NCBI GenBank assembly: GCA_021648375.1
Contig: JAKISW010000052.1
Span: 1-14,110, forward strand
Source: Devosiaceae bacterium
Lineage (GTDB): Bacteria; Pseudomonadota; Alphaproteobacteria; Rhizobiales; Devosiaceae
Length of the DNA: 14,110 nucleotides
Reading direction: 5' to 3'
The translations under genes were made by a program, and so were the position numbers. The notes below the pieces were generated by a model, which was given only the letters and a program-made list of their open reading frames with translations, ran no database searches and was not told the origin of the DNA. Positions 5,180-14,110 of this stretch are shown here, piece by piece; position 1 is the stretch's first letter; each line of letters opens with the position of its first letter.

Positions 5180-5551
5180 ATGGCTGATCTAAATAAACTG
5201 GTTGACGATTTGTCCGCCCTTACTGTTCTTGAAGCATCTGAACTTTCCAAGCTTTTGGAAGAAAAATGGGGCGTTTCTGCTGCAGCTCCTGTTGCAGTTG
5301 CTGCAGCTGCTGGTGATGCCGGCGCAGCGGCTGAAGAAAAAACTGAATTTGACGTGGTTCTCACTAGCTTTGGCGAAAAGAAAATCAACGTTATTAAAGA
5401 GGTTCGCGCCCTTACAGGTCTTGGCTTGAAAGAAGCTAAAGATCTGGTTGAAAGCGCTCCCAAGGCTGTTAAAGAAGCTGTTTCCAAAGCTGAAGCCGAA
5501 GAAGTTAAAGCCAAGCTGGAAGCAGCTGGCGCAAGTGTTGAGCTGAAATAG
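5180..5551 (+). CDS. rplL: 50S ribosomal protein L7/L12
   Basis: A 123-residue L7/L12, the multi-copy stalk protein that recruits and stimulates IF2, EF-Tu, EF-G and release factors. The N-terminal dimerisation domain (1-33) contains LVDDLSALTVLEASELSKLLEE. The hinge (34-52) is almost all Ala, Gly, Val and Pro. The globular C-terminal domain (about 55-123) has the factor-binding helix GLGLKEAKDLVE (80-91). The upstream binding site is weak (AAAGAAAA before ATG 5180), which is odd for a protein needed in several copies per ribosome; coupling to rplJ or a lack of structure in the A-rich gap may compensate. A strong terminator-like hairpin follows 22 bases after the stop. Confidence 0.97.
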   Translation: MADLNKLVDDLSALTVLEASELSKLLEEKWGVSAAAPVAVAAAAGDAGAAAEEKTEFDVVLTSFGEKKINVIKEVRALTGLGLKEAKDLVESAPKAVKEAVSKAEAEEVKAKLEAAGASVELK

Positions 5552-5573
5552 TTTAACGCCCATGCAAATATCA

Positions 5574-5605
5574 GGGCAGGGCGCATTGTCGCCCTGCCTG
5601 TTTTT
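5574..5605 (+). terminator. Strong hairpin with T-run between rplL and rpoB (attenuator)
   Basis: GGGCAGGGCG (5574-5583) pairs with CGCCCTGCCT (5590-5599), ten pairs including one G-T, around the loop CATTGT. TGTTTTT follows at 5599-5605. This has the form of an intrinsic terminator. Because rpoB has no strong promoter that I can see, it probably works as a partial terminator, letting only a fraction of transcripts into rpoBC, as is known for the rplL-rpoB gap of E. coli. Confidence 0.82.
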
Positions 5606-5691
5606 CCATCGCGTTTAATTCTGGTGGAATTGTTCTTTTGAGATCGGCGTCTTGCGAAAGGGCGCTTTGTTAGATTTCAAAAGACAAGCAA

Positions 5692-5717
5692 GTTGCCGGT
5701 TGCCGGTTTTTTGGCAA
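5692..5717 (+). repeat. GTTGCCG tandem repeat with hairpin
   Basis: GTTGCCG occurs at 5692-5698 and 5699-5705, followed by a partial third copy. TTGCC (5700-5704) can pair with GGCAA (5713-5717) over a T-rich loop. The likely origin is replication slippage; any function is unknown. Confidence 0.5.
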
Positions 5718-5759
5718 AGGGTCTTATTTGCGTAAAAAAGTGGGCAAGTGTCCTGAAGG

Positions 5760-5784
5760 CCGACGGCTGATTGTCGGGTTTTTG
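5760..5784 (+). terminator. Second, weaker terminator-like hairpin before rpoB
   Basis: CCGAC (5760-5764) pairs with GTCGG (5773-5777) around an eight-base loop and is followed by GTTTTTG. With only five pairs it would be a weak terminator or pause site, 46 bases before the rpoB start. The rest of the 278-base gap holds no gene and no convincing promoter. Confidence 0.42.
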
Positions 5785-5829
5785 GACTTTTGCCTCCGCA
5801 GATTTTCAAAATTTTTAAGAGGAATTCAA

Positions 5830-8800
5830 ATGAGTGTTACATTTAACGGTCGTCGCAAGATGCGTAAATCTTTTGGCTCGATTCGCGAAGTCATTGATAT
5901 GCCGAACCTTATTGATGTGCAGAAAAATTCATATGAGCAATTTTTGATAATGGATAAGCCTGAGGGCGGGCGTGATGATACGGGTCTGCAGGCCGTGTTC
6001 AAATCCGTGTTTCCTATCAAGGATTTTTCAGATACATCGTCGCTTGAATTTGTTGAATATGAATTCTCCAAGCCCAAATTTGATACCGAAGAGTGTCGTC
6101 AGCGCGATATGACATTTGCCGCTCCGCTCAAGGTTGTATTGCGTTTGATTGTTTTTGAAGTGGATGAAGATACGGGCGCGCGCTCGGTCAAAGACATTAA
6201 AGAGCAAGAAGTATATATGGGCGATATGCCCTTGATGACCAGGGATGGCACCTTTGTTATCAATGGCACCGAAAGGGTTATCGTTTCCCAGATGCACCGT
6301 TCGCCTGGTGTGTTTTTTGACCATGATAAGGGCAAAACCCATTCATCGGGCAAGCTTTTGTTTGCTGCACGGATTATTCCCTATCGTGGCTCATGGCTGG
6401 ATATTGAATTTGATGCCAAGGATGTGGTGTTTGCGCGTATTGATCGGCGCAGAAAAATTCCTGTAACTTCTTTGCTCAAAGCTTTGGGGCTTAATGCGGA
6501 AGAAATCCTTGATACCTATTATGACACCGTTGAGCTTAAAAAAGTTAAGCAGGGCTGGAAGCAGCCCTATGTTGCGGATAATTACAAGGGTGTAAAACCC
6601 TTGAAAGATCTGGTTGATGCAAAAACCGGTGATGTGGTGCATGAAGCGGGCAAAAAACTCTCAGCCCGTGCCGCTCAAAAAATTGCTGAAAATGGCACCA
6701 AAGAAATTTTGCTCAGCGTTGAAGATTTGTATGGCAGATACCTTGCCCATGACATGATGAGCATGGAAACCGGTGAAGTTTATGCGGAAGCCGGAGATGA
6801 GCTGGATGAGGCACTGGTTGAAAAGCTGGTGGAGAATGAATTTAGTGTCATTCCGGTTCTTGATGTGGATGATATCAAGGTTGGGGCATATTTGCGTAAC
6901 ACTTTGGCCGTGGATAAAAACGAAAGCCGCGAAGACGCCTTGTTTGACATTTACCGGGTGATGCGCCCGGGTGAGCCACCCACCATCGAAACAGCCGAAG
7001 CGATGTTTAATTCGCTGTTTTTTGATTCCGAGCGTTATGATTTGAGCGCTGTAGGGCGCGTAAAGATGAATATGCGTCTTGATCTGGATGCCGAAGACAG
7101 TGTGCGCGTATTGCGGCGCGAGGATATTGTTGAAGTTGTGCGCACTCTTGTTGATCTGCGCAACGGCATCGGCGAAATTGACGACATTGATAATCTGGGC
7201 AATCGACGCGTGCGTTCGGTGGGCGAATTGATGCAAAATCAATATCGTGTTGGTCTGCTGCGCATGGAGCGGGCAATCAAAGAGCGTATGAGTTCGTCGG
7301 AAATCGACACCGTAATGCCGCAGGATCTCATCAATGCCAAACCGGCAGCAGCTGCAGTGCGTGAGTTTTTTGGCTCTTCCCAGCTGTCCCAGTTTATGGA
7401 TCAGACCAACCCATTGAGTGAAATTACCCACAAGCGACGCCTTTCAGCGCTTGGGCCGGGCGGTTTGACCCGTGAGCGGGCCGGGTTTGAAGTGCGCGAC
7501 GTGCACACAACCCATTATGGTCGTATTTGCCCGATTGAAACTCCTGAGGGTCCAAATATTGGTTTGATCAATTCACTGGCAACCTTTGCTCAGGTTAATA
7601 AGTACGGATTTATCGAAACTCCTTATCGCAAGGTGGTTGATGGCAAGATAACCGACGATGTTGTTTATCTTTCTGCCATTGAAGAAGCAAAATATCATGT
7701 GGCGCAGGCCAATGCCCATATTTCCAAAGATAATACTTTTATCAATGATCTGGTTACAGCTCGCCATTCGGGCAATGTTTCGCTTACTCCGCGTGAAATG
7801 ATCGACCTGATGGATGTTTCACCAAAACAGGTTATTTCAGTTGCTGCCTCGCTCATTCCATTCCTTGAAAATGATGATGCGAACAGGGCTTTGATGGGCT
7901 CGAACATGCAGCGTCAGGCTGTGCCACTATTGCAGAGTGAAGCTCCGTTTGTAGGCACGGGGATGGAGGCGGTTGTGGCCCGGGATTCCGGCGCTGCTAT
8001 TGTTGCTAAACGTACCGGGGTTATCGATCAGGTGGATGCCACCAGAATAGTTATTCGTGCCACTCAGGAAAGCGATGCTTCAAAAACCGGTGTTGATATT
8101 TATAATCTGATGAAGTTTCAGCGCTCCAACCAGTCCACATGTATAAACCAGCGGCCTTTGGTTGTGGTTGGTGAGCATGTGGAAGCCGGTGATATTATCG
8201 CCGATGGTCCCTCAACCGATCTGGGCGATCTGGCCCTTGGCCGCAATGTGCTGGTGGCCTTCATGCCATGGAACGGATATAATTATGAGGATTCAATTCT
8301 GCTTTCCGAGCGGATCGCAAGGGATGATGTATTTACCTCTATTCATATTGATGAATATGAAGTGATTGCCCGCGATACCAAGCTTGGTCCTGAGGATATA
8401 ACCCGCGATATTCCAAATGTCTCCGAAGAAGCGATGCGTAATCTTGATGAGGCCGGTATTATTCATATCGGTGCTCAGGTTGGACCCGCAGATATTCTGG
8501 TTGGTAAAATCACTCCAAAGGGCGAAAGCCCAATGACCCCGGAGGAAAAACTCCTCAGGGCGATTTTTGGTGAAAAAGCCTCCGATGTTCGCGATACATC
8601 TCTAAGGGTTCCCCCAGGGGATTCTGGCACCGTTGTTGAGGTTAGGGTATTTAACCGCCACGGCATCGAAAAAGATGAACGGGCCATGTCCATCGAGCGC
8701 GAGGAAATTGAACATCTGGCCAAGGATAGGGACGATGAGCAATCAATTCTAGATCGCAACGTTTATGCCCGACTTAAGGAAATGCTGTTTGGTAAAAAAG

Positions 8801-9972
8801 CCACAGCCGGTCCCAAGGGTTATGTAAAAGGCACCAAGCTCAACGACAGTATTTTTGAGGGCAATCCACGCTCAAAATGGTGGCAGTTTGCCGTTGATGA
8901 CGACAAGATTATGGGCGAAATGGAAGCTCTGCATTCACAATATGAAGAAAGCCGCAAATTGCTTGAGCGCCGCTTTATTGACAAGGTTGATAAATTGCAG
9001 CGTGGGGATGAATTGCCGCCGGGCGTCATGAAGATGGTTAAAGTTTTTGTTGCCACCAAGCGCAAAATTCAATCGGGCGATAAAATGGCCGGACGTCACG
9101 GAAACAAGGGTGTTGTATCGCGCATTATGCCGATTGAAGATATGCCATATCTTGCCGATGGTACCCATGTTGATGTGGTGCTGAACCCGCTTGGTGTGCC
9201 CTCGCGGATGAATGTGGGACAGATCCTTGAGACCCATCTTGGGTGGGCCTGTTCCGGCATGGGCAAAAAAATCGATGCTATGTTGGCAGCCTATCATCGC
9301 AAAGGCGATATCGATCCGTTGAAGAATGAGCTGAGCGAACTTTATGCCGGAGGCGAAGACAAGGTCGCCGATTATGATGATGATGGTATAATTCGTCTTG
9401 CCGAACAGGTGAGCAAAGGTGTTTCGATTGCCACTCCGGTTTTTGATGGCGCCAAGGAAAGCGATATTGAAGAAATGCTGGAAAAAGCGGGCCTTGAAGG
9501 TTCCGGCCAGAGCATTTTGTTTGACGGGCGTACCGGGGAGCAGTTTGAGCGCCCGGTTACCGTGGGCTATATTTATATTCTTAAACTCCATCACCTGGTG
9601 GACGATAAGATTCACGCCCGCTCAATTGGTCCCTATTCGCTGGTAACTCAGCAGCCGCTGGGTGGTAAAGCCCAGTTTGGCGGCCAGAGATTTGGTGAAA
9701 TGGAGGTTTGGGCGCTCGAAGCTTATGGTGCGGCTTATACCCTTCAGGAAATGCTTACCATCAAGTCTGACGATGTTGCCGGGCGTACAAAAGTCTACGA
9801 GGCGATTGTGCGTGGCGATGAGGCGTTTGAGTCTGGAATTCCAGAGAGTTTCAACGTTCTGGTTAAAGAGATGCGCTCTTTGGCCTTAAATGTTGAGTTG
9901 AGCCAGACCGAGGAAGAAGAACCCGAGGAAGAAGCCAACTCTGAATTGCCACCTGCGGATGCGGCGGAGTAA
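5830..9972 (+). CDS. rpoB: DNA-directed RNA polymerase subunit beta
   Basis: A 1380-residue beta subunit, which with beta' forms the active-site cleft of RNA polymerase (E. coli 1342; about 1380 is usual in Alphaproteobacteria). The rifampicin region at 518-541 (QLSQFMDQTNPLSEITHKRR and on) keeps Gln521, Asp524, His534 and Ser539, matching E. coli Gln513, Asp516, His526 and Ser531, so no classic resistance change is present. Glu820-Asp821 (NGYNYEDS) and Lys1085/Lys1093 (KMAGRHGNKG) match active-site residues. The C-terminal part contains QPLGGKAQFGGQRFGEMEVWALEAYGA, which joins the beta' clamp. At 560, Thr replaces the Pro of the near-universal VHPTHYGR motif. The last 21 residues are very acidic. 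Start: ATG 5830 with AAGAGG at 5817-5822. The frame stays open upstream to 5728, without biological meaning. Confidence 0.98.
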   Translation: MSVTFNGRRKMRKSFGSIREVIDMPNLIDVQKNSYEQFLIMDKPEGGRDDTGLQAVFKSVFPIKDFSDTSSLEFVEYEFSKPKFDTEECRQRDMTFAAPLKVVLRLIVFEVDEDTGARSVKDIKEQEVYMGDMPLMTRDGTFVINGTERVIVSQMHRSPGVFFDHDKGKTHSSGKLLFAARIIPYRGSWLDIEFDAKDVVFARIDRRRKIPVTSLLKALGLNAEEILDTYYDTVELKKVKQGWKQPYVADNYKGVKPLKDLVDAKTGDVVHEAGKKLSARAAQKIAENGTKEILLSVEDLYGRYLAHDMMSMETGEVYAEAGDELDEALVEKLVENEFSVIPVLDVDDIKVGAYLRNTLAVDKNESREDALFDIYRVMRPGEPPTIETAEAMFNSLFFDSERYDLSAVGRVKMNMRLDLDAEDSVRVLRREDIVEVVRTLVDLRNGIGEIDDIDNLGNRRVRSVGELMQNQYRVGLLRMERAIKERMSSSEIDTVMPQDLINAKPAAAAVREFFGSSQLSQFMDQTNPLSEITHKRRLSALGPGGLTRERAGFEVRDVHTTHYGRICPIETPEGPNIGLINSLATFAQVNKYGFIETPYRKVVDGKITDDVVYLSAIEEAKYHVAQANAHISKDNTFINDLVTARHSGNVSLTPREMIDLMDVSPKQVISVAASLIPFLENDDANRALMGSNMQRQAVPLLQSEAPFVGTGMEAVVARDSGAAIVAKRTGVIDQVDATRIVIRATQESDASKTGVDIYNLMKFQRSNQSTCINQRPLVVVGEHVEAGDIIADGPSTDLGDLALGRNVLVAFMPWNGYNYEDSILLSERIARDDVFTSIHIDEYEVIARDTKLGPEDITRDIPNVSEEAMRNLDEAGIIHIGAQVGPADILVGKITPKGESPMTPEEKLLRAIFGEKASDVRDTSLRVPPGDSGTVVEVRVFNRHGIEKDERAMSIEREEIEHLAKDRDDEQSILDRNVYARLKEMLFGKKATAGPKGYVKGTKLNDSIFEGNPRSKWWQFAVDDDKIMGEMEALHSQYEESRKLLERRFIDKVDKLQRGDELPPGVMKMVKVFVATKRKIQSGDKMAGRHGNKGVVSRIMPIEDMPYLADGTHVDVVLNPLGVPSRMNVGQILETHLGWACSGMGKKIDAMLAAYHRKGDIDPLKNELSELYAGGEDKVADYDDDGIIRLAEQVSKGVSIATPVFDGAKESDIEEMLEKAGLEGSGQSILFDGRTGEQFERPVTVGYIYILKLHHLVDDKIHARSIGPYSLVTQQPLGGKAQFGGQRFGEMEVWALEAYGAAYTLQEMLTIKSDDVAGRTKVYEAIVRGDEAFESGIPESFNVLVKEMRSLALNVELSQTEEEEPEEEANSELPPADAAE
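9908..9937 (+). repeat. 15-base period repeat in the acidic tail of rpoB
   Basis: CCGAGGAAGAAG appears at 9908-9919 and 9923-9934, so two 15-base units share 12 identical leading bases. They encode the glutamate-rich stretch near residues 1361-1369. Low codon variety for Glu makes chance similarity possible. Confidence 0.5.
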
Positions 9973-10042
9973 CCCGTCGCACCCTTATCCAATTTCAGTC
10001 CGCTGCAATCGCCCTTGAAAGGGAAAAGATTTCAGCAGGAAC

Positions 10043-10058
10043 GAGGAGAATAAAAATG
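10043..10058 (+). promoter_or_regulatory. Ribosome binding site and start of rpoC
   Basis: GAGGAGA (10043-10049) precedes ATG 10056 by six bases. The 83-base rpoB-rpoC gap shows no terminator; CCCTTGAAAGGG near 10013-10024 is only a small stem. The two subunits are therefore expected on one mRNA. Confidence 0.85.
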
Positions 10059-13000
10059 AACCGTCACCACCAGGTAATGGACCCGTTTAACCCGCAGGCA
10101 CCAGTTGAACATTTTGATCAGATGAAGATTAATATCGCCAGCCCCGAGAAAATTCTCAGTTGGTCTTTTGGCGAAATCAAAAAGCCTGAAACCATCAATT
10201 ACCGTACCTTTAAACCAGAGCGGGACGGCCTGTTCTGTTCGCGTATTTTTGGTCCGCAAAAAGATTATGAATGTCTTTGCGGCAAATATAAGCGGATGAA
10301 ATTCAAAGGCGTTATCTGCGAAAAATGCGGCGTTGAAGTAACTCTTTCACGGGTTCGGCGCGAGCGTATGGGCCATATCGAACTGGCGGCCCCGGTTGCC
10401 CATATCTGGTATTTGAAATCCCTGCCTTCGCGGATTTCACTGATGCTGGACATGACGCTTAAAGATATTGAGCGGATTTTGTATTTTGAATATTATTCGA
10501 TTATCGAGCCGGGATTAACTCCGTTTACCCAGTATGAATTGCTCTCTGAAGAGCAATATCTGGACGCCCAGGAAGAATATGGGGCCGACAGTTTTACCGC
10601 CATGATTGGTGCCGAAGCCATTCGTGAAATGCTAATGGCGCTTGATCTGGAAAAGGTCGCCGCTGAACTAAGAGTTGGCATTGCTGAGGCTACGACTGAG
10701 CTAAAGCCTAAAAAGCTGGCAAAACGCCTGAAATTGATTGAGCAGTTCACGGTTTCGGGCAACCGTCCTGAATGGATGATCCTAAAAATCGTGCCGGTTA
10801 TTCCGCCGGAATTGCGCCCGCTGGTGCCGTTGGATGGGGGGCGTTTTGCGACCTCTGATCTGAACGATCTTTATCGCCGGGTTATCAACCGCAATAATCG
10901 TCTTAAACGTCTGATTGAGCTGCGTGCTCCTGATATTATTGTGCGTAACGAAAAACGCATGTTGCAGGAATCGGTGGATGCATTGCTCGACAATGGTCGT
11001 CGTGGCCGCACTATTACCGGCGCGAATAAACGTCCGCTGAAATCCCTTTCGGATATGCTCAAGGGCAAACAGGGCCGCTTCCGCCAGAACCTTTTGGGCA
11101 AGCGTGTGGATTATTCCGGTCGCTCGGTGATTACGGTTGGTCCAGAACTGATGCTGCATCAATGTGGTCTGCCTAAAAAAATGGCGCTGGAGCTGTTCAA
11201 ACCGTTTATTTATTCACGGCTTGAGGCCAAGGGTTTTTCGTCCACTGTTAAACAGGCCAAAAAGCTGGTGGAAAAACAGCGTCCGGAAGTCTGGGATATT
11301 CTTGATGAAGTAATTCGTGAGCATCCGGTTCTTCTTAACCGGGCGCCAACATTGCACAGGCTTGGCATTCAGGCGTTTGAACCCACATTGATCGAGGGTA
11401 AGGCCATTCAGCTGCATCCTTTGGTTTGTGCGGCTTTTAATGCTGACTTTGACGGTGATCAGATGGCCGTGCATATTCCGCTGTCGCTGGAAGCGCAGCT
11501 GGAAGCGCGCGTATTGATGATGTCAACGAACAATATTTTGCACCCGGCCAACGGGCAGCCGATTATTGTTCCCTCGCAGGATATTGTTCTGGGCCTTTAT
11601 CATATGTCTTTGATCTATGAAAATGAGCCGGGAGAGGGCATGGCCTTTGGTTCCGTTGCTGAAATCGAACATGCTTTGGGCAACAAGCTGATTACGGTTC
11701 ATACCAGGATCAAGGCGCGCATTACTGATCGCACCATTGATGGGGAAATGGTTGTTAAAACCGTTGAAACCTCTGCCGGGCGCATGATGATTGGCCAGTT
11801 ACTGCCCAAGCATCATCTGGTTCCTTATGAAACCTGCAATCAGCTGATGACCAAAAAAATGGTCTCAAGCATGATTGATACGGTTTATCGGGCTTGTGGA
11901 CAAAAAGAGACGGTTATCTTTTGTGATCACATTATGGGTGTTGGCTTCAAACATGCCTGCCAGGCGGGGATTTCGTTTGGTAAGGATGATATGATTATTC
12001 CAGACAGCAAAGTGGCAATTGTTGAAGGCGCCCGCAAGCAGGTGGAAGAATTTGAACAACAGTATAATGACGGCCTGATTACTCAGGGCGAAAAATACAA
12101 CAAGGTTGTTGATGCCTGGTCTAAATGTGGTGACAAGGTTGCTGACGAGATGATGTTGGCGATCTCCTCCGTTGATTTTGATGAAGAAACCAAACGACAA
12201 AAACCGATTAACTCGGTTTATATGATGTCCCATTCCGGGGCGCGTGGCTCACCGGCACAAATGAAACAGCTGGCGGGAATGCGCGGCCTGATGGCTCGTC
12301 CTGATGGCTCGATTATTGAAACTCCGATTACGTCAAACTTTAAAGAGGGTTTGACCGTTATCGAATATTTCAACTCCACTCACGGGGCGCGTAAAGGTCT
12401 TGCTGATACGGCGCTTAAAACCGCCAACTCCGGTTATCTGACCCGACGCCTTGTTGATGTGGCTCAGGACAGCATTATTACTGAAGTTGATTGCGGCACC
12501 GAAAATTGTTTGACCATGGAGCCGGTTGTTGACAGTGGACAGGTTGTGGCCACTCTGGGACAGCGCATTCTTGGCCGTACTATGGCCGAAGATGTAGTTG
12601 ATGCTGATGGTACTGTTCTGGCTAAAAAAGGCCAGTTGTTGGTAGAGGCTGATGTGGAAATCATCGAAAAGGCCGACATCCAGATAGTTCGCATTCGCTC
12701 GCCTTTGACATGTGATATTCGTCAGGGTGTATGTGCAGCCTGTTATGGTCGTGATCTGGCCCGAGGAACACCGGTTAATCAGGGTGAAGCAGTTGGAGTT
12801 ATTGCGGCCCAGTCAATTGGTGAGCCGGGTACTCAGCTTACCATGCGCACCTTTCATATTGGTGGTGCCGCTCAGGTGGTGGATAACTCATATCTTGAAG
12901 CTGGTGCTGAGGGTAAGATTAAAATTCGCAATCGCAATGTGGTGAAAAATTCCAACGGAGATACGGTTGTGCTTGGACGCAATCTTTCGTTGGCTATTGT

Positions 13001-14110
13001 TGATAAAAAAGGCAATGAACTTTCATCCCATAGGGTGAATTATGGATCAACTCTGCTGTTTGACGATGGGTCTGATGTAAAACGAGGCCAACGAATTGTT
13101 GAATGGGACCCCTATGCTCGTCCATTATTGACTGAAGTGGGTGGTGAGGTCAAATTTGAAGACCTGGTCGATGGGATTTCAGTTGCTGAATCCACCGATG
13201 AAGCAACAGGCTTTACCAAGCGTGTGGTTGTAGACTGGCGCTCTTCAAAACGTGGTGATGGCTTAACACCGGCAATTTCGCTTCATAATGATGATAAGAT
13301 TGCCAAATTATCACGTGGTGGAGATGCGCGTTATTTGCTTTCCGTTGATTCTGTTTTGGCGGTTGAGCCGGGGCAAAAAGTCTCGCCAGGCGACATTTTG
13401 GTTCGTATTCCTCTCGATAGTGCAAAAACCACTGATATTACCGGTGGTCTGCCAAGGGTTGCAGAACTGTTTGAAGCCCGCCGTCCCAAAGATCACGCAG
13501 TGATTGCGGAAATTGGTGGCACCATTCGTTTTGGTCGCGATTATAAAAACAAGCGCCGCATCATTATTGAGCCATTTGAAGAAACTGGCGAGCCGGTGGA
13601 ATATCTTATTCCCAAGAGCAAGCCATTCCATTTTCAAGAAGGAGATCAGATTGATCGCGGAGAATATCTGATTGATGGCAATCCGGCACCCCATGATATT
13701 CTTGCTATCCACGGGGTTGAAGAATTGGCCAAGTATCTGGTCAACGAAATTCAGGAGGTTTACCGTTTGCAGGGTGTGACCATCAACGATAAACATATCG
13801 AAGTTATCGTTCGTCAGATGTTGCAAAAAGCAGAGATCACTGTTCCCGGAGATTCCGGTCTGCTCAAGGATGAGCAGGTGGACAAGGTTGATCTTGATTT
13901 GCTCAATGAGCAATTGGTTGCAGAGGGCAAAAAACCGGCTCAATACGTTCCGGTATTGCTTGGAATTACTAAAGCCTCTCTGCAAACCCGCTCGTTCATC
14001 TCTGCCGCTTCGTTCCAGGAGACTACTCGCGTTCTGACGGACGCATCCGTTAGCGGCAAGGCTGATCTTTTGGAAGGCTTGAACGAAAATGTTATCGTTG
14101 GCCGTCCCAT
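10056..14110 (+). CDS. rpoC: DNA-directed RNA polymerase subunit beta' (3' end cut by window)
   Basis: The first 1351 codons of beta', the catalytic partner of beta; about 50 codons are missing compared with the usual 1400. The first zinc site is Cys73, Cys75, Cys88 and Cys91 (YECLCGKY and ICEKCGVEV). The catalytic magnesium loop NADFDGDQMAVH carries Asp464, Asp466 and Asp468. The second zinc site uses Cys813 (DCGTENC) and Cys886, Cys893 and Cys896 (CDIRQGVCAACYG). The bridge helix and trigger loop regions are clear from SHSGARGSPAQMKQLAGMRG and from GEPGTQLTMRTFHIGG. The protein starts MNRHHQVMDPFNP, a short N-terminus ahead of the conserved SWSFGEIKKPETINYRTFKPERDGLFC. The frame is open throughout, with no frameshift or insertion noticed. 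Confidence 0.98.
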   Translation, partial: MNRHHQVMDPFNPQAPVEHFDQMKINIASPEKILSWSFGEIKKPETINYRTFKPERDGLFCSRIFGPQKDYECLCGKYKRMKFKGVICEKCGVEVTLSRVRRERMGHIELAAPVAHIWYLKSLPSRISLMLDMTLKDIERILYFEYYSIIEPGLTPFTQYELLSEEQYLDAQEEYGADSFTAMIGAEAIREMLMALDLEKVAAELRVGIAEATTELKPKKLAKRLKLIEQFTVSGNRPEWMILKIVPVIPPELRPLVPLDGGRFATSDLNDLYRRVINRNNRLKRLIELRAPDIIVRNEKRMLQESVDALLDNGRRGRTITGANKRPLKSLSDMLKGKQGRFRQNLLGKRVDYSGRSVITVGPELMLHQCGLPKKMALELFKPFIYSRLEAKGFSSTVKQAKKLVEKQRPEVWDILDEVIREHPVLLNRAPTLHRLGIQAFEPTLIEGKAIQLHPLVCAAFNADFDGDQMAVHIPLSLEAQLEARVLMMSTNNILHPANGQPIIVPSQDIVLGLYHMSLIYENEPGEGMAFGSVAEIEHALGNKLITVHTRIKARITDRTIDGEMVVKTVETSAGRMMIGQLLPKHHLVPYETCNQLMTKKMVSSMIDTVYRACGQKETVIFCDHIMGVGFKHACQAGISFGKDDMIIPDSKVAIVEGARKQVEEFEQQYNDGLITQGEKYNKVVDAWSKCGDKVADEMMLAISSVDFDEETKRQKPINSVYMMSHSGARGSPAQMKQLAGMRGLMARPDGSIIETPITSNFKEGLTVIEYFNSTHGARKGLADTALKTANSGYLTRRLVDVAQDSIITEVDCGTENCLTMEPVVDSGQVVATLGQRILGRTMAEDVVDADGTVLAKKGQLLVEADVEIIEKADIQIVRIRSPLTCDIRQGVCAACYGRDLARGTPVNQGEAVGVIAAQSIGEPGTQLTMRTFHIGGAAQVVDNSYLEAGAEGKIKIRNRNVVKNSNGDTVVLGRNLSLAIVDKKGNELSSHRVNYGSTLLFDDGSDVKRGQRIVEWDPYARPLLTEVGGEVKFEDLVDGISVAESTDEATGFTKRVVVDWRSSKRGDGLTPAISLHNDDKIAKLSRGGDARYLLSVDSVLAVEPGQKVSPGDILVRIPLDSAKTTDITGGLPRVAELFEARRPKDHAVIAEIGGTIRFGRDYKNKRRIIIEPFEETGEPVEYLIPKSKPFHFQEGDQIDRGEYLIDGNPAPHDILAIHGVEELAKYLVNEIQEVYRLQGVTINDKHIEVIVRQMLQKAEITVPGDSGLLKDEQVDKVDLDLLNEQLVAEGKKPAQYVPVLLGITKASLQTRSFISAASFQETTRVLTDASVSGKADLLEGLNENVIVGRP

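Noticed and set aside
5728..5829. 34-residue N-terminal extension of RpoB
   Set aside because: It would translate the second hairpin region and lacks a binding site; ATG 5830 has AAGAGG and matches the family start.
6661..7431. 256-codon open frame on the - strand inside rpoB
   Set aside because: Shadow of the rpoB codon pattern, with odd composition, no binding site and no family resemblance. The same holds for 8935-9615 and, in rpoC, 13311-13985.
7381..7458. Possible rifampicin-resistance change at E. coli position 518 (Thr526 here)
   Set aside because: Thr here is, as far as I recall, the normal alphaproteobacterial residue, and the main resistance positions are wild type.
1..14110. Search for CRISPR arrays, insertion sequences, phage genes or toxin-antitoxin pairs
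   Set aside because: I saw no regularly spaced repeats, transposase or integrase motifs, or small paired genes. Nearly all of the window is accounted for by core genes and their leaders.

Overview
The window is the secE-nusG-rplK-rplA-rplJ-rplL-rpoB-rpoC cluster of an alphaproteobacterium, preceded by tRNA-Trp and two accessory genes. Three things point to Alphaproteobacteria: tRNA-Trp sits directly before secE, SecE is short (64 aa, one membrane helix), and the beta subunit (about 1380 aa) carries alpha-like wording such as DQTNPLSEITHKRRLSALGPGG. The order within the class cannot be fixed by eye. The beta N-terminus resembles Hyphomicrobiales proteins, but base composition is more balanced than is usual for that order.

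Layout. Bases 1-500 hold a VOC/glyoxalase-fold gene on the + strand. Bases 552-1592, on the - strand and convergent with it, encode a secreted clan GH-A type glycoside hydrolase. Bases 1738-1813 are tRNA-Trp(CCA) with an encoded CCA end. From about 1950 onward everything is on the + strand: secE (2090), nusG (2373), rplK (3050), rplA (3483), a 413-base untranslated region, rplJ (4604, TTG start), rplL (5180), a terminator-like attenuation region, rpoB (5830) and rpoC (10056), which runs off the right edge about 50 codons before its expected end.

How it works together. SecE is part of the SecYEG protein-export channel. NusG ties RNA polymerase to Rho or to the ribosome. L11, L1, L10 and L7/L12 build the L1 stalk and the factor-binding stalk of the 50S subunit. 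Beta and beta' are the catalytic core of RNA polymerase. Control appears to lie in the gaps: a possible L1-binding leader before rplK, an L10-type leader before rplJ, hairpins beside the rplJ ribosome binding site, and a strong hairpin plus T-run between rplL and rpoB, which would make stalk protein more abundant than polymerase.

This is a core, conserved region and I see no undescribed system in it. The points worth a second look are small. They are a 19-codon upstream ORF overlapping the rplJ start, a 15-bp tandem duplication that doubles the rplA stop codon, another 15-bp in-frame duplication in the VOC gene, a Pro-to-Thr change at a highly conserved position of RpoB, and a secreted glycosidase where many relatives carry tuf.
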